In this document: positions 31,931 through 41,411 of the stretch, one piece after another | How the letters are laid out: each line of letters begins with the position of its first letter | How positions within the stretch are numbered: position 1 is the first letter of the stretch | NCBI GenBank assembly: GCA_012729555.1 | Contig: JAAYCX010000008.1 | Span: 1-64,000 of the forward strand | Length of the DNA stretch: 64,000 bases | Direction of reading: 5' to 3' | Source: Acidobacteriota bacterium | GTDB taxonomy: Bacteria; Acidobacteriota; UBA6911 | The notes under the pieces: model-generated | What the model was told of the DNA's origin: nothing | The model's database searches: none | The model's input: only the letters and a program-made list of their open reading frames with translations | Program-made: the position numbers and the translations under genes

Positions 31931-34552
31931 CTAGAGGGAGCCGCTTACGTGCGGTATGGTTTCCATGGGTTGTCCGCCGCCGACGCTGACCTCCACGGGG
32001 GACTCCGGGAGCTCCCCGGCGTCGAGCGCGAAGCGCACCTGGCGGCTCTCGCCCGCCCGCAGGTGAATGCGCTGAAATCCGCGCAGGCTTCGTATCGGAG
32101 CTTCTGTTCCGGGCCCGCCGGCGACATAGAGCTGAACCACCTCATCCCCGTCCAGTGGCGAGGTGTTCCTGACCTGCGCCCTGATTTCGGCCCCGTTCGA
32201 TGTCCGCCGCGCGCTCAGGCCTGAATAGGCGAATTGCGAATAGCTCAACCCGAAGCCGAAGGGGTACAGGCTCTCCCCCTTGAAGTACCGGTAGGTGCGC
32301 CCTTTCATCGAGTAATCGGTAAAAGGGGGGAGTTGATCAGCGCTTTTATAAAAGGTGACCGGAAGCCGGCCCGCCGGGTTGTTGGCCCCCGCCAGGGTCT
32401 CCGCGATCGCGGTGCCGGACTCTTCGCCGCCGTACCAGGCCACAAGCAGCCCCGCCGCGTTGCTGGCCGCGTAATTCGCGGCAATCGCGCTGCCGCTTGT
32501 CAGGACGACCACCACGGGGGTTCCCGCCGCGATGGCCCCCCTTACCAGATTTTCCTGCGGCTCCGGCAGGTCCAGGCTGGTACGGTCGCCGCCGGAAAAA
32601 CCGGGGATGTTCACCCCCGGCATTTCTTCTCCCTCCAACTCGGAGTTCAAACCTACAAAAACCAGGGCGACATCGGAATCCTTTACGAGGGTCACGGCCT
32701 CGTCGAGCGTGGCGGCCGCAGGCGGGATCCATCCGAGTTGCGCGGTACCGCCGGAACCCGGTTGCCTGTATTCCAGGCGCATTGCGTACTTCCGCCCCCC
32801 CTCCAACCGCACCCTGCCGCTTCCGCCCATCCGAGGCCCCGCCGCCGCCTGCGTCGAAGTCATCCGGGTGGATGGCCCTCTCCCCGAGGAGAGCTCCTCC
32901 CCGTCGAGGAACAATCGGGCGTTCGCGGTGCGCTCCCACATGCCGGTGCGAACGGTCATGGCATACTCGCCCGTCGCGGTCGGAGTCAGCGTGCCCGTCC
33001 AGCGAACCGAATAGTTTTCGTGGCCGATGGCCGCTTCGACGGCGGGGTCTTCCATGCCCATGTCCATATAGGCTCGCGCCTCCACCCGGCGGAGCCTGGG
33101 TTCCCCTCGAAGATCCGGATTATCGAAGTATTCGGCCAACACCCCGCCGCTCCCCCCGGGAGACGTCAGGAATGTGCTCGAAACCAGCGCGTGCGTGCCG
33201 GCCGTATAGGTCGCGCCGAGCGCGTGCCTCACCTGTACACCCGGAAATTGCCGCACGATGCCCTCGAGCGGAGTCACCTGCCTGGAGGAGATGCCGTTAT
33301 AATTCCCCAGCAGCGCGACCGGGTCGTCGGCCGACGGGCCGATGACGGCGATCCTGCGCACCGACCGGCCCAGAGGCAGGATGCCTCCCTCATTCTTCAG
33401 GAGCACGATCGCTTTCCGCTGCGCCTCCCGCGCGACCTCCCGGTGCGCGTCCGAATCGTTCACCTCGATCGAAATCCTCGAATAGGGCACCCTCTCCGGA
33501 GGATCCAACATGCCCAGACGGAAGCGCGCAACGAAGAGCCGCTCGAGGGAGCGATCGATTTCCGCTTCCGTTATGCGCCCGGAGTTCACCTCCTCCACCA
33601 GGGTTCGATACTCCGTGCCGCAGGTCAGGTCCGTGCCCGCCTTGACGGCCGCTACGGCTGCGCCGCCGAGCGTGGATGTGTATTGGTGATTCCTGAAGAT
33701 GTCATTCACCGCGCCGCAATCGCTTACCACGTATCCCTGGAACCCCCACTGCTCCCGCAGCCGTTTTTGCAGCAGGTCCGTGCTGGCGCACCCGGGGACC
33801 CCGGCCACGGCGTTGTAGACGCACATGACCGAATCGGCCTTCCCCTCGACGACGGCGTCCCGGAACGCAGGCAGGTAGGTGTGCGTCATGTCGTATTCGC
33901 TGATCCTGGCATCGAAAACGTGCCGTTGCGGCTCGGGGCCGCTGTGCACCGCATAATGCTTCGGGGTGGAGACGACCTTGAGATAGCGGGGGTCGTTTCC
34001 CTGCATCCCGGTGACGAACGCGACACCCATTCGGCCGGTCAGGTGGGGATCTTCACCGTAGGTTTCCTGCCCGCGTCCCCACCGGGGATCCCTGAAAATG
34101 TTGATATTCGGAGACCAATAGGTCAGCCCGGCGGTGCGTCCGGGCAGGACGGCGCCAGCCCCGGGTCCCGGGACGGCCGGACGCGTCAAAGCATGATGGT
34201 ATTTCGCGCGCGCCTCGGTGGAGATGACATCCGCCACCCGGTACATCAGAGCGGTATCCCAGGTGGCGGCAAGCCCGATGGCCTGGGGGAAAACCGTTGC
34301 GCGTCCCTGGGCGATGCCGTGCAGGGCTTCATTCCACCAGTTGTATCCGGGCACGCCGAGGCGCGCAATGGCGGGGGCGGTGCTCTGCATCTGGAGCACC
34401 TTTTCCTCCAGCGTCATCCGGGAAACGATGTCCGCGGCACGGCGCTCGGGAGAGAGTTCCGGATCCAGGTACGGCACGTCCGCCGGCGGCCGTCCGAACG
34501 ACATCGATCCCAGCAACCCGATCAAAGCCAACAGGAATCCTTTAGGCTTCAT
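31931..34552 (-). CDS. Glycoside hydrolase family 3 enzyme with PA14 insert
   Basis: 873 residues from ATG 34552 with signal peptide (MKPKGFLLALIGLLGSMSFG). The GH3 barrel contains YNWWNEALHG, the KHYAVHSGPE motif and the nucleophile Asp in GYVVSDCGAVND. A PA14 carbohydrate-binding domain (about 460-600, AEYFDNPDLRGEP) interrupts the C-terminal sandwich domain, and a FnIII-like domain closes the protein. This layout is seen in periplasmic beta-xylosidases and beta-glucosidases of plant-polymer degraders. Transcribed with or after the GntR regulator (gap 49 bases). Confidence 0.93.
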   Translation of the reverse strand: MKPKGFLLALIGLLGSMSFGRPPADVPYLDPELSPERRAADIVSRMTLEEKVLQMQSTAPAIARLGVPGYNWWNEALHGIAQGRATVFPQAIGLAATWDTALMYRVADVISTEARAKYHHALTRPAVPGPGAGAVLPGRTAGLTYWSPNINIFRDPRWGRGQETYGEDPHLTGRMGVAFVTGMQGNDPRYLKVVSTPKHYAVHSGPEPQRHVFDARISEYDMTHTYLPAFRDAVVEGKADSVMCVYNAVAGVPGCASTDLLQKRLREQWGFQGYVVSDCGAVNDIFRNHQYTSTLGGAAVAAVKAGTDLTCGTEYRTLVEEVNSGRITEAEIDRSLERLFVARFRLGMLDPPERVPYSRISIEVNDSDAHREVAREAQRKAIVLLKNEGGILPLGRSVRRIAVIGPSADDPVALLGNYNGISSRQVTPLEGIVRQFPGVQVRHALGATYTAGTHALVSSTFLTSPGGSGGVLAEYFDNPDLRGEPRLRRVEARAYMDMGMEDPAVEAAIGHENYSVRWTGTLTPTATGEYAMTVRTGMWERTANARLFLDGEELSSGRGPSTRMTSTQAAAGPRMGGSGRVRLEGGRKYAMRLEYRQPGSGGTAQLGWIPPAAATLDEAVTLVKDSDVALVFVGLNSELEGEEMPGVNIPGFSGGDRTSLDLPEPQENLVRGAIAAGTPVVVVLTSGSAIAANYAASNAAGLLVAWYGGEESGTAIAETLAGANNPAGRLPVTFYKSADQLPPFTDYSMKGRTYRYFKGESLYPFGFGLSYSQFAYSGLSARRTSNGAEIRAQVRNTSPLDGDEVVQLYVAGGPGTEAPIRSLRGFQRIHLRAGESRQVRFALDAGELPESPVEVSVGGGQPMETIPHVSGSL

Positions 34553-34601
34553 CCTGACATCCCCCATGGGGCAACCGGCCCGCCCCCCGCCCCCCGGAAC
34601 T

Positions 34602-35549
34602 TCATACTAAGACGCCTGCGCGGATTCTGGCGATTTCCAGGGCCTCCGGGTCCAGTTCCATCTGAAGCGGCACGAGGCGCGGACTCCGCCTGAGCCCAAC
34701 CGGCACCTGGTTCAGCGCGCCGGGAGACACCAGGACGCGGTCATAGCAGGCCCCCTTCAGGAGGCTCGGGAAGTCCGTGACCTTGTGGACATCCATCCAG
34801 GCGATCTTCCGTTCCTCCCCCTTCATCCATTTTCGCAGGTGCTCCACGATGAAGCGGGCGCTCGCCAGGGCAGGCCTGGGAAGGAGCACAAGCAGCGTCG
34901 ACGCCCTGATTTTCGACAGTACCCGGATCGTCTGCGCCGTGTAGACTATTTCGATCGGGATGACATCGATTTCGCTTCCCCACCGGGCGCGCCGGACGCT
35001 GTCGAAGGTGAGATGGTTGACCAGAACCTTGCGGATCCCGCCGCCATGGGCCAGCGCACGCTTGCATTCATCAATCGTCAATCCGATCACCGAAGCGTGC
35101 CACATCCCGGAAACCTGTTCCGCCCTTCGACACGCAATTTCCTTATCCGAATCCACGTAGGCTATGAACGGAGCCCTCCGTTCCTCTTCCCGCGCATACT
35201 GGCTGAGATACCTGGCAAAAGCGATCGGGGACACTCCGATCCCCCGGGCCCTCCTGAGGGTGTTGCGGGTCAGCCCCAGACACTGCTCGTTGACGGAATC
35301 CGACGCCGCAGCGGATATGGCGACCGCAATTCTCTTGCCCGGAGCGGGAGCGAGCAGCCCGGACCGATGCAGGGCCAGGTAGGCCCTGTGAACCCGACCC
35401 CGATTGACCCCCGTTTGTTTCTCCACTTCACGGATCGAGGGCAGGATGTCGCCCCTTTTGAGCGCGCCCATGGCGATGGAAAGTTTGATCTGTTCCTGGA
35501 TCTGTTTGATGACGGGAACGGGGCTGTTCTTCTCGATTCGAAATTCCAT
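34602..35549 (-). CDS. GntR-family transcriptional regulator
   Basis: 315 residues from ATG 35549. The winged HTH at 10-75 (PVIKQIQEQIKLSIAMGALK, RGDILPSIREVEKQTGVNRG) is classic GntR. The C-terminal part is not the FCD or UTRA domain I know best, but resembles the periplasmic-binding-like part used by sugar-responsive regulators. It lies divergent from the isomerase-fold gene across a 487-base control region and upstream of the GH3 gene. Probably a local carbohydrate regulator. Confidence 0.85.
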   Translation of the reverse strand: MEFRIEKNSPVPVIKQIQEQIKLSIAMGALKRGDILPSIREVEKQTGVNRGRVHRAYLALHRSGLLAPAPGKRIAVAISAAASDSVNEQCLGLTRNTLRRARGIGVSPIAFARYLSQYAREEERRAPFIAYVDSDKEIACRRAEQVSGMWHASVIGLTIDECKRALAHGGGIRKVLVNHLTFDSVRRARWGSEIDVIPIEIVYTAQTIRVLSKIRASTLLVLLPRPALASARFIVEHLRKWMKGEERKIAWMDVHKVTDFPSLLKGACYDRVLVSPGALNQVPVGLRRSPRLVPLQMELDPEALEIARIRAGVLV

Positions 35550-36036
35550 GGAATCCGCCAGCAATCAAAAGCGTGTCGGTCCGCACGGGACGCGATGCCG
35601 GGTGACGGCGTCCCCCCGGGCGCCGCGTTCCGCGCGCGATTGCGTCCGTTATGGTCAAGGCACCGCGACAGGCACAGAGAAGTCCTGTTTTTGAGAGACG
35701 CATGCTGCCACACAAATACGTCCAAAGTCAATCGCGGTCCGGACCCGATGATGGGTCCGCAGGCGCGACGCCCCGCCGACGGAACCCTTTCCGCGCCGTG
35801 GACGGCACCGGGAGGGAGCCCGACTCCCCGCTGTCACACATTTGTGTCCGCGTTCTTGACAAGGGACAAAGGGGTCGGATAGTTTGGTGCTCGCGGCCCT
35901 GCGCTCCCGTCTCGTTCCCGTTCCATCGGGAGGTCCGCCGGGGGTGCGGCACGGGGCGTCCTTCCGCCCGGCTGGGCGGGAGCAGCCACAAACCGGCACG
36001 GCACGGGCGGGCGGGGCACCACAACCGGAGGTTCCG
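35550..36036. promoter_or_regulatory. Divergent control region between GntR and isomerase-fold genes
   Basis: For the rightward gene: TTGACA at 35856-35861, 16 bases, GATAGT at 35878-35883, about 150 bases before the start, leaving a long leader. ACACATTTGTGT (35836-35847) just upstream is a palindrome and CACACAAATACGTCC near 35707 resembles half of it; both could bind the GntR protein. No small gene is supported. Confidence 0.5.
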
Positions 36037-37530
36037 ATGCAGGGAGATGCGCCGAAATCAGGCCGTGTCGGCCGTCGTGAGTTCATCAGGGCAACGACCC
36101 TGGCCGGTATGCTCGGGGCTCTTCCCGGGGCAAGCCTTCCGGCCCGGGATGCTCCGATCCCCTCGAGACCGGGGAACACCGGGAAGACCCGGAAGGTGCT
36201 TTTCGTAAGCGATTCGCCCTCGAGCCACGAAAAGCTGATCGACGCGATCCGGGCCATCCGGGAATATGAATTCCAGGTGATCCCCGTCCAGGAGAGCGTG
36301 CAACGGAACCCGCAGGAAGTGTCCCGGCTCGTGCGGGAACACGGCCCGGATATTCTCCTGGTCCGGCCGACCGTGAGGACAGCGGTTGGAAATATCGGCA
36401 ATATTCCCGTATCCATGGGGGCCCTGGACATCCCCGTCGTCCTTCTTCCCGTAAATCTCGACCTGATCATGATGGATACGGATCTGGTGGCCGCAATGCG
36501 GACCAGGGGCGCCAATGCCATCCTGGCGAATTCGGAAGCGCACGCCGTCGAACTGCTGAAAATTCTGGCCGTCCCGCGCATTCTCGCCGGCCGGCAGGCC
36601 CTCATTTTCGGCAGACCCTTCGACTCGACCAGCGTGCCCATGGGCCATCTGAACGCCGATCGGGTTTACGCCAGGACCGGCCTCCGGATCCGGTACCGGC
36701 CGGTGGACGATTTGATGCCGTTGCTGGAAACAGTCGACGATGCCGCGGCCCTGAAAGAGATGGAGCGCTGGAAAAAGGAAGCGGCCCGGGTCCTCGAGCC
36801 TTCCGACAGGACGGTACTCGACGCAGCCCGGCTCTATCTCCTGCTGCGCTCCCTCGTGGAAAAGGAACGCCTGGCGGCCGTCTCCATCGACTGCCTGAGT
36901 TTTTCGTTCAGCGGCGATCCCCCGCTGCCTCTCCCGTGCCTCGCCTTCACCAGGCTGCGGGACGAAGGGGTCACGGCGCCTTGTGAGGCCGACGTGTGCG
37001 CGCTGCTGACCTCCATGGTCTTGCAGGAAATCAGCCGGAAGCCGGCCTATCAGTGTAACGTGTCCGAGGTGGATTTTCGGAAATCGACGGCGGTTCTCCG
37101 TCATTGCGTCGCGCCGGTGCGGTGGATGGGGGCGGAGGCCCCGCCCCTCGAGTACAATCTCCGGGATTATCACGGGATGGGAAAAGGGGCGACCGTGGAA
37201 GTACAGTTCCCGGCAGGATTCGACGTCACGCTGGGATTGTTCAGCAAGGACCTGGAGAGCTTCGTCCTTTGGCCGGGAAGGACCCAGGCCAGAGTCAGCG
37301 ATATCGAGAGTTCTCCCGTTCCCAATGCGCCGGCTTCTTCCGCCGGGATACGCAAATACTGCTCCAACCAACTGGCGGTGAAGTTCAAGGATATCGAACA
37401 ACTCCAGCAGCGTCTCGCGGGCTGCCATCACGTGCTGATCGCCGGTACCTATGAAAAAGCGATCCGCGAAGAAATGACGCGGATGGGGGTCGGCGTCATC
37501 GGGCCGTCTGACATGTCGTCACCGTCCTAA
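36037..37530 (+). CDS. Tat-exported L-fucose/arabinose isomerase-fold protein
   Basis: 497 residues from ATG 36037 with GGAGG upstream. A twin-arginine signal (GRREFIRATTLAGMLGALPG) leads into a fold like L-fucose and L-arabinose isomerases: three parts, with DILLVRPTVRTA and PVSMGALDIPVVLLP in the first and a C-terminal HYCV-type block (RHCVAPVRWMG, LRDYHGMGKGATVEVQFPAG). Sugar isomerases are normally cytoplasmic, so an exported copy with this fold is odd; it may bind or isomerise sugars in the periplasm. Overlaps the convergent SGNH gene by four bases. Confidence 0.7.
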   Translation: MQGDAPKSGRVGRREFIRATTLAGMLGALPGASLPARDAPIPSRPGNTGKTRKVLFVSDSPSSHEKLIDAIRAIREYEFQVIPVQESVQRNPQEVSRLVREHGPDILLVRPTVRTAVGNIGNIPVSMGALDIPVVLLPVNLDLIMMDTDLVAAMRTRGANAILANSEAHAVELLKILAVPRILAGRQALIFGRPFDSTSVPMGHLNADRVYARTGLRIRYRPVDDLMPLLETVDDAAALKEMERWKKEAARVLEPSDRTVLDAARLYLLLRSLVEKERLAAVSIDCLSFSFSGDPPLPLPCLAFTRLRDEGVTAPCEADVCALLTSMVLQEISRKPAYQCNVSEVDFRKSTAVLRHCVAPVRWMGAEAPPLEYNLRDYHGMGKGATVEVQFPAGFDVTLGLFSKDLESFVLWPGRTQARVSDIESSPVPNAPASSAGIRKYCSNQLAVKFKDIEQLQQRLAGCHHVLIAGTYEKAIREEMTRMGVGVIGPSDMSSPS

Positions 37531-38876
37531 GGACGCGGCTGCTTCCCGCCTTCCTCCCCGTTCCGGGCGGCCTTTAGGGTCTCGATTCCCCGCAGCACGG
37601 CGAGATCGACGGCATCGGCCATCGCCTGGTAGCCGGCCGCGCTCGGGTGCAGATGGTCGCCGGAGTGATACCCGTCACGAAAACGCGTTGGATGCCCGGG
37701 ATCGCGCACTGCCTGGTCGAAATCGAAGCAGCCGTCAGCCGCTCCGCCGGTCCGGATCCACTCGTTGACCGCCGAGCGAATGGTTTCCCCTTCCCCGGTG
37801 TAGTAGTCCGCGCCTTCATAGGGGAGCAGGGTCGCCAGGAACACCCTGATCCCGTGCTGGTGGGCGCGTTCGATGATCTGCCGGTACCCGGCGATGATAT
37901 CCTGCGCGGTCACCAGCTCCCCGGCGAACGGGGATGCGGCCGGCGCGGAGCCCGCGGCCGCATCGCCCGGACCGGGCGCGGGAAGCTTCATGCGGGGCCA
38001 GCCGATGTCGTTGATCCCCTCGAGCAGGATGACGCCGGCTATGCCGGGTTGCGCCAGAACGTCCCTGTCGAACCGGGCAAGGGCGCTCGGGCCGGCGCCG
38101 TCGTGAAGAACGCGATTGCCGCCGATCCCCGAATTGACCACCGCCATCGGGGGCAGGGATTCCTGGGCGGCCAGCCGGTTGGCCAGGAGATTGGGCCAGT
38201 CACGGTAGTCTCCCTGCCTGGCGCCGACCCCGTCGGTGATCGAATCCCCCAGGGCCAGAATCGTCACGGTCTTGTCAGGCGCATGGACCTCCAGGCCGGA
38301 CAGAAAGAACCACGAGGGTCTCGTCGTCGCGTTCGGGATGTCCACCGCCGCGGTGAAATCTCCCGGCTCCGAAATATAGGTCGGCCGCTGTCCCGCCAGG
38401 TGAAAGGTGACATCCCTCACGTGCGCCGGAAGGAAGACGCTGACCGCAATTTCCGCGAAGGGCTGAAATTGCAGGTCCACCGGATCGCTCAGCATCGGAG
38501 CGCCCGGAGGAATGCGGACCGAGCCCCTGCCCGAAAATGTCAGGGGACGATCCGACGCCGCCAGGATCCTGTCGTCCCCGGACACCAGCGCGATGCGGGC
38601 GGCGCCTATGTCCAGCGGCCGAGTCCCGCAGGCGTTGGAGAAACGAAGGCGCACGCGCCCGCCGCCGATTGTCGGGCGCACGATCATGCGCAGCGTCCGG
38701 TTTTCCAGGACGGGAACGGCCTGCTCCGGCATGAATGCCAGGGGCGCGTGCACGGCGCTGCTCCAGGCGCTCACCCAGTGATTCTCATTCCCCGGGGTCC
38801 GGGAGCAGGCGGCCGAGGTCAACAGGATCGCCGCGAGGGCGGCGAGCGTCCAATTCAAGGATCGGGTTCTTGTCAC
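37527..38876 (-). CDS. SGNH/GDSL-family lipoprotein esterase
   Basis: 449 residues from GTG 38876 (AAGGAG upstream). Lipoprotein signal with LLTSAACS lipobox. An N-terminal beta-rich domain (about 30-200) precedes the hydrolase with block I ALGDSITDG (Ser), block II SGIGGN, block III GINDI and block V HLHPSAAGY with catalytic His, as in exported carbohydrate esterases that remove acetyl or similar groups. It fits the neighbouring polysaccharide genes. Alternating Ala/Gly/Pro loop at about 300-320. Confidence 0.88.
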   Translation of the reverse strand: MTRTRSLNWTLAALAAILLTSAACSRTPGNENHWVSAWSSAVHAPLAFMPEQAVPVLENRTLRMIVRPTIGGGRVRLRFSNACGTRPLDIGAARIALVSGDDRILAASDRPLTFSGRGSVRIPPGAPMLSDPVDLQFQPFAEIAVSVFLPAHVRDVTFHLAGQRPTYISEPGDFTAAVDIPNATTRPSWFFLSGLEVHAPDKTVTILALGDSITDGVGARQGDYRDWPNLLANRLAAQESLPPMAVVNSGIGGNRVLHDGAGPSALARFDRDVLAQPGIAGVILLEGINDIGWPRMKLPAPGPGDAAAGSAPAASPFAGELVTAQDIIAGYRQIIERAHQHGIRVFLATLLPYEGADYYTGEGETIRSAVNEWIRTGGAADGCFDFDQAVRDPGHPTRFRDGYHSGDHLHPSAAGYQAMADAVDLAVLRGIETLKAARNGEEGGKQPRP

Positions 38877-38903
38877 CTTTCTTCTCCTTACCTGTCCCGC
38901 ACC

Positions 38904-39548
38904 CTAATCGATCTTTTCATGACCGATGAATTGCATGTACCCCGTCTGGTAGTACCCGTTAAAGTAGGGGGCCAGATGCAGCGGCATGAACAGCAACGGC
39001 TTCCCCACCCTCCTGATATCCATGGGGTTGTGCTCGAATCCTCTGGGGATATAGAGGATGCAGGGTTTGGTGATGATGTGCCTTTCGTACTCCGGGCCCA
39101 GGAATATCTCGATTTCCGCATCGAAGTTGGCGGTCAGATCGGGCAGCTGGGCGCCCAGGAAAAAGATATATTCGTCGACATCATGGTGATGGGATTGCAG
39201 TTCCATCTTGTAGGGTTTGACATAATAGCGGAATCCCATGTTGATCCCGGCTCCGGGAAGGTCGCTCGCGCCGCGGAAGCTGATCGTCGGGCTGAGGATG
39301 GTGTCCGTCAGCGGTTTCTCTTTCAGCCTGGTGCAGAACAGGTGGTCGTATTTGTTGCCCGTGGTTCCCTTGGGCCAGGGGGGAACGTCGGGCGGCACCC
39401 CCAGGCTGTCGAGGGGCTTCTTCGGCTCCTGCGCCGCCGCCGGCGAGCCCAGTTGGGCCATGGCCAGCGCGGCCAGAGCGCCGGAGGCGGTCACGTCACT
39501 GAAAAACGCCCTGCGGGTTTGATTCCTCTTGCTGTTTTTGGACCTCAT
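38904..39548 (-). CDS. Exported cupin protein
   Basis: 214 residues with a long Tat-like N-terminus (RRAFFSDVTASGALAALAMA). One cupin domain: QSHHHDVDEYIFFLGA gives three His and a Glu, and YIPRGFEHNPMDIRRVGKPL the second His motif. It is similar in order and residues to the bicupin at 29423-30520, so they are paralogues; this copy has a single domain and an extra YGTY-type C-terminus (YFNGYYQTGYMQFIGHEK). Possibly an exported sugar-modifying enzyme. Confidence 0.82.
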   Translation of the reverse strand: MRSKNSKRNQTRRAFFSDVTASGALAALAMAQLGSPAAAQEPKKPLDSLGVPPDVPPWPKGTTGNKYDHLFCTRLKEKPLTDTILSPTISFRGASDLPGAGINMGFRYYVKPYKMELQSHHHDVDEYIFFLGAQLPDLTANFDAEIEIFLGPEYERHIITKPCILYIPRGFEHNPMDIRRVGKPLLFMPLHLAPYFNGYYQTGYMQFIGHEKID

Positions 39549-39680
39549 CGGCTCTCTCCCTTCAGTTTGTTCCCCGGGACCCCGGGCGCCGGTTGAAGAA
39601 CCGGACCATTTCCGGCATGCCCTCCCCCTTCCCTGCAGTGGACCGTATTCGTGCTCTCCCCGCCGGGCCTCTGGCCGCTT

Positions 39681-41378
39681 TTACGACAGCAGGATCCTGC
39701 GCACTTCCCCTTCCGGATCGTCGACCATCCGGCAGTGGTCGTCAAACACCATCGTCTGGCAGCGCGCCGGATCGAAGGCATCCCAGGCGAGCCCCGGCTG
39801 GCTGGGGTTGCCGGTGCGCGCGAATCGGGCCCAGGCCGTGGCCATCTTCCTGGCCAGCGCCTGCGCCCGGGGCCCGTTGCCCGTCCCCTGTTCACACCGC
39901 TTCGTGTTGTCGAAACAGAAGGCGAGTTCCGCCGTGTGCCACGCTCCCGCGTCTTCCAGCATCGGCGACTGCCAGGTGAAATACCACAGGAACACCGGCG
40001 CGCCCTGCTGGCGATGTTTCATGCCGGCCATGCGTATGGCGTTGTTGCAGATGTTGAAGGTGTTCAGCCCGCTGCCGTTGCACATGTAGGACAGGGTGCG
40101 GATGCTCTTCTCCGGGTGCGTTTTCTTCATCGCCGCGATCAGCGCCGTGGCCTTGGCCTCGCCGTAGCTTCGGGCCAGGGAGGCCCGCCACTCGGCCTCC
40201 GTCGGCCGGGACAGCATGGAATTCCCTTCCTCGCTCACCGACCCGAACAGCATCGGTATGTCCCTGGAGGTTTCGGGGGCGGCGTCGAAGAAGGACTTCA
40301 GGGTAACCACGCGGCCGTCGACCGTCGGCCCCCAGCCAACGCGCGGCTTCTCCGTGCCCGGGGGCGCGATCGGCCCGTACACCCCCATCGGGGGGTTCAT
40401 CGCGGCCGCCACGGCACCGCCCACCCGGTCGAGCCTGGACCATTCCATTGCCTGGAGCGCCGCGATGTCCCGGACGCCGAGTTCGGCGAGGACGCGCCGG
40501 GCGTATTCCCCGGACTGCCCGGCGTCGGGAGCGTCGCCGCCGCCGCCCGACTGCGCCGACGCACGGTGAATCAGTCCCGCCGCCGAGGGCATTCCCAGCA
40601 GCGTCGTCACCTTGGAGCCGCCGCCCGACTGGCCGTAAATCATGACGCAATCGGGATCGCCGCCGAAAGAGGCGATGTTGTCCCGAACCCAGCGGAGCGC
40701 GGCCACGAGGTCCGTCATCCCCACGTTGGCCGAATCGGCATAGGCCGGACCGCCGATCGAGGAGACATCCAGAAATCCAAGGATGTTGAGACGGTGATTG
40801 ACCGTCACCGAAACGACGTCGTGATGCCGCGCCATCTGCGCCCCGTCCTGCGAGGCCAGTTCGTAGGCCGAGCCGAAGGCGTAGCCGCCCCCGTGGATGT
40901 AGAACATCACCGGACGCTTTCCGGTCAGGCCCGGCGTCCATATGTTCACCTTGAGCATGTCCTCGCCCTGCCACCCGTCGGTCCACTGCTGCAGGAAAGT
41001 CTGCTCGCTCGACCAGGTGTGCAGGTTCTGCGGACAATTGGGGCCGTAGGTCAGGGCCGGGTATTCGCCCTCCCACGGCGTGGGCGGCTTGGCTGCGAGC
41101 CACCGGTTCGCCCCCCCGGTGTCGGCTCCGTACGGGACGCCCTTGAAGGTCAGGACGCCCTCCTCGACATACCCGCGCACCTTTCCGTATTGCGTGCGGG
41201 CCACCGCCGTCCGCGGCGTGCTGCAGCTCGCCGCCGCGGCCGGAGGCGCGGCCTTCCCGGCGCCGCCTCCCGGATGGCAGGAGGACCCCGCCAGCGCCGC
41301 CAGACCCGCCGAAGCGGTCAGCATCATGGCCTGCCGACGATTGAGCCCGGCACCCCTTTTCGATTTCGTCCTGGACAT
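39681..41378 (-). CDS. Type-B carboxylesterase, exported
   Basis: 565 residues with Tat/lipoprotein-like start (NRRQAMMLTASAGLAALAGS, then SCH). The alpha/beta hydrolase has the oxyanion motif YIHGGGYAFGS, the nucleophile Ser in GQSGGGSK and catalytic acid and His further on (SVSEEGNSM, and ...WYFTWQSP region). Typical of esterases acting on aryl or sugar esters. GGAGG lies before the ATG. First of a minus-strand run with an MFS carrier and an FAD enzyme upstream. Confidence 0.92.
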   Translation of the reverse strand: MSRTKSKRGAGLNRRQAMMLTASAGLAALAGSSCHPGGGAGKAAPPAAAASCSTPRTAVARTQYGKVRGYVEEGVLTFKGVPYGADTGGANRWLAAKPPTPWEGEYPALTYGPNCPQNLHTWSSEQTFLQQWTDGWQGEDMLKVNIWTPGLTGKRPVMFYIHGGGYAFGSAYELASQDGAQMARHHDVVSVTVNHRLNILGFLDVSSIGGPAYADSANVGMTDLVAALRWVRDNIASFGGDPDCVMIYGQSGGGSKVTTLLGMPSAAGLIHRASAQSGGGGDAPDAGQSGEYARRVLAELGVRDIAALQAMEWSRLDRVGGAVAAAMNPPMGVYGPIAPPGTEKPRVGWGPTVDGRVVTLKSFFDAAPETSRDIPMLFGSVSEEGNSMLSRPTEAEWRASLARSYGEAKATALIAAMKKTHPEKSIRTLSYMCNGSGLNTFNICNNAIRMAGMKHRQQGAPVFLWYFTWQSPMLEDAGAWHTAELAFCFDNTKRCEQGTGNGPRAQALARKMATAWARFARTGNPSQPGLAWDAFDPARCQTMVFDDHCRMVDDPEGEVRRILLS

Positions 41379-41411
41379 TTTGCCTCCTCCCGGTTTCCCG
41401 CCGGGATTTCG

